From Bordetella parapertussis (GTDB lineage Bacteria; Pseudomonadota; Gammaproteobacteria; Burkholderiales; SG8-41): a DNA stretch of 50,860 nucleotides. The position numbers and the translations under genes were made by a program. Shown here piece after piece: positions 50,706-50,860 of the stretch (positions are counted from its first letter, which is position 1; every line of letters begins with the position of its first letter). The stretch spans positions 1 through 50,860 of the forward strand of contig CAMATZ010000043.1 of NCBI GenBank assembly GCA_945861275.1, read 5' to 3'. Below the pieces are notes generated by a model. It was not told where the DNA came from. It saw only the letters and a program-made list of their open reading frames with translations, and did not search any database.

Positions 50706-50860
50706 GAGGCTGTGTGAAAACGTGGCAGCAAGTGTACGGAACATTTCGTGGAAGCGCATATCAAATACCTTGTGAATCCAGCCATGCGAGGTATTCCTGA
50801 TGAAGCGCTTTATTGAAGGTCAAGACCGATCACAAAGCACGCTGTTTCCGGAGTCTCTCG
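50706..50860 (+). mobile_element. Left end of an IS1182-type insertion sequence (runs off the window)
   Basis: A terminal sequence GAGGCTGTGTGAAAACG begins at 50706 and is followed at 50800 by the start of a transposase frame. The terminal-repeat style and the first residues of the transposase fit the IS1182 family. The other end is outside the window, so the flanking target duplication cannot be seen. Confidence 0.6.
50800..50860 (+). CDS. IS1182-family transposase, 5' end only
   Basis: The frame from ATG 50800 to the window edge reads MKRFIEGQDRSQSTLFPESL. The opening MKRFxxGxDRxQxxLxPExL is the usual start of IS1182-type DDE transposases. GAGG is ~10 nt upstream of the ATG. Only ~20 residues are available, so the catalytic triad is not visible. 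Confidence 0.65.
   Translation, partial: MKRFIEGQDRSQSTLFPESL

Noticed and set aside
50415-50775. 114-codon minus and 100-codon + frames near the right edge
   Set aside because: The third minus frame in the same place gives a protein-like sequence ending CEPF, which is the better explanation until the IS end at 50706.

Overview
The window looks like the chromosome of a GC-rich betaproteobacterium, most likely of the order Burkholderiales, possibly assembled from a metagenome. The inference rests on the high GC, four Bug-type (tripartite tricarboxylate) periplasmic receptors without membrane partners, TfdA-like dioxygenases, a REP-associated transposase with its repeats, and no eukaryotic or Gram-positive features. 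No rRNA, tRNA or CRISPR array was found.

Layout. Positions 1-313 hold a junction between a fragment of a PpiC-type isomerase and a truncated ribbon-helix-helix protein. Positions 415-6916 are a leftward copper/silver efflux operon: a small Cys/His protein, then cusC, cusB (with a fused CusF-like domain) and cusA, with 4-bp overlaps between the cus genes. Positions 7158-14757 are a stress and low-oxygen block: a CBS-pair protein, a three-gene operon with 4-bp overlaps (beta-CASP RNase, AMP/thymidine phosphorylase, PRPP synthetase-like), a MmgE/PrpD protein, a Usp-DUF883 pair, and a small CxxC protein with a monohaem cytochrome c. Three promoters here carry FNR/Anr-like boxes placed 28.5-29.5 bp from a good -10 hexamer. 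Then come a SodC lipoprotein, an outer-membrane protein, malic enzyme and a Tat-exported GMC dehydrogenase pair.

Positions 20700-27785 hold orphan binding proteins, an amidohydrolase lipoprotein and two tandem duplications (SBP_bac_3-like and lactonase-like). In each pair one copy has lost its export signal. Positions 27793-30326 are the most notable segment: integron-type gene cassettes with one textbook attC, one good attC and one decayed attC, and no integrase in the window (a CALIN). They carry a DUF7662 protein, a PGN_0703-like nuclease paired with a membrane protein, and a HEPN-like protein.

Positions 30330-46318 are mainly catabolic: two TfdA-like dioxygenases, Bug receptors, a hydrolase, an SMP-30 lactonase, two carboxymuconolactone-decarboxylase paralogues facing away from each other in a divergon, and a cupin dioxygenase. 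Inside this stretch lie a RAYT transposase among three composite repeats, bracketed by a 59-bp direct repeat, and a CHASE-PAS-GAF-GGDEF-EAL gene broken by a 1-nt deletion and an in-frame TAA. Positions 46472-50860 hold a small membrane protein, a double CaiB/BaiF CoA-transferase with one degenerate half, a 235-bp MITE-like element with TTTAA flanks, an ABM monooxygenase, and the left end of an IS1182-type element that appears to cut a secreted-protein gene.

Coordinates of starts were adjusted by Shine-Dalgarno sequences, signal peptides and overlaps. All family names come from motif recognition by eye; no search was run.
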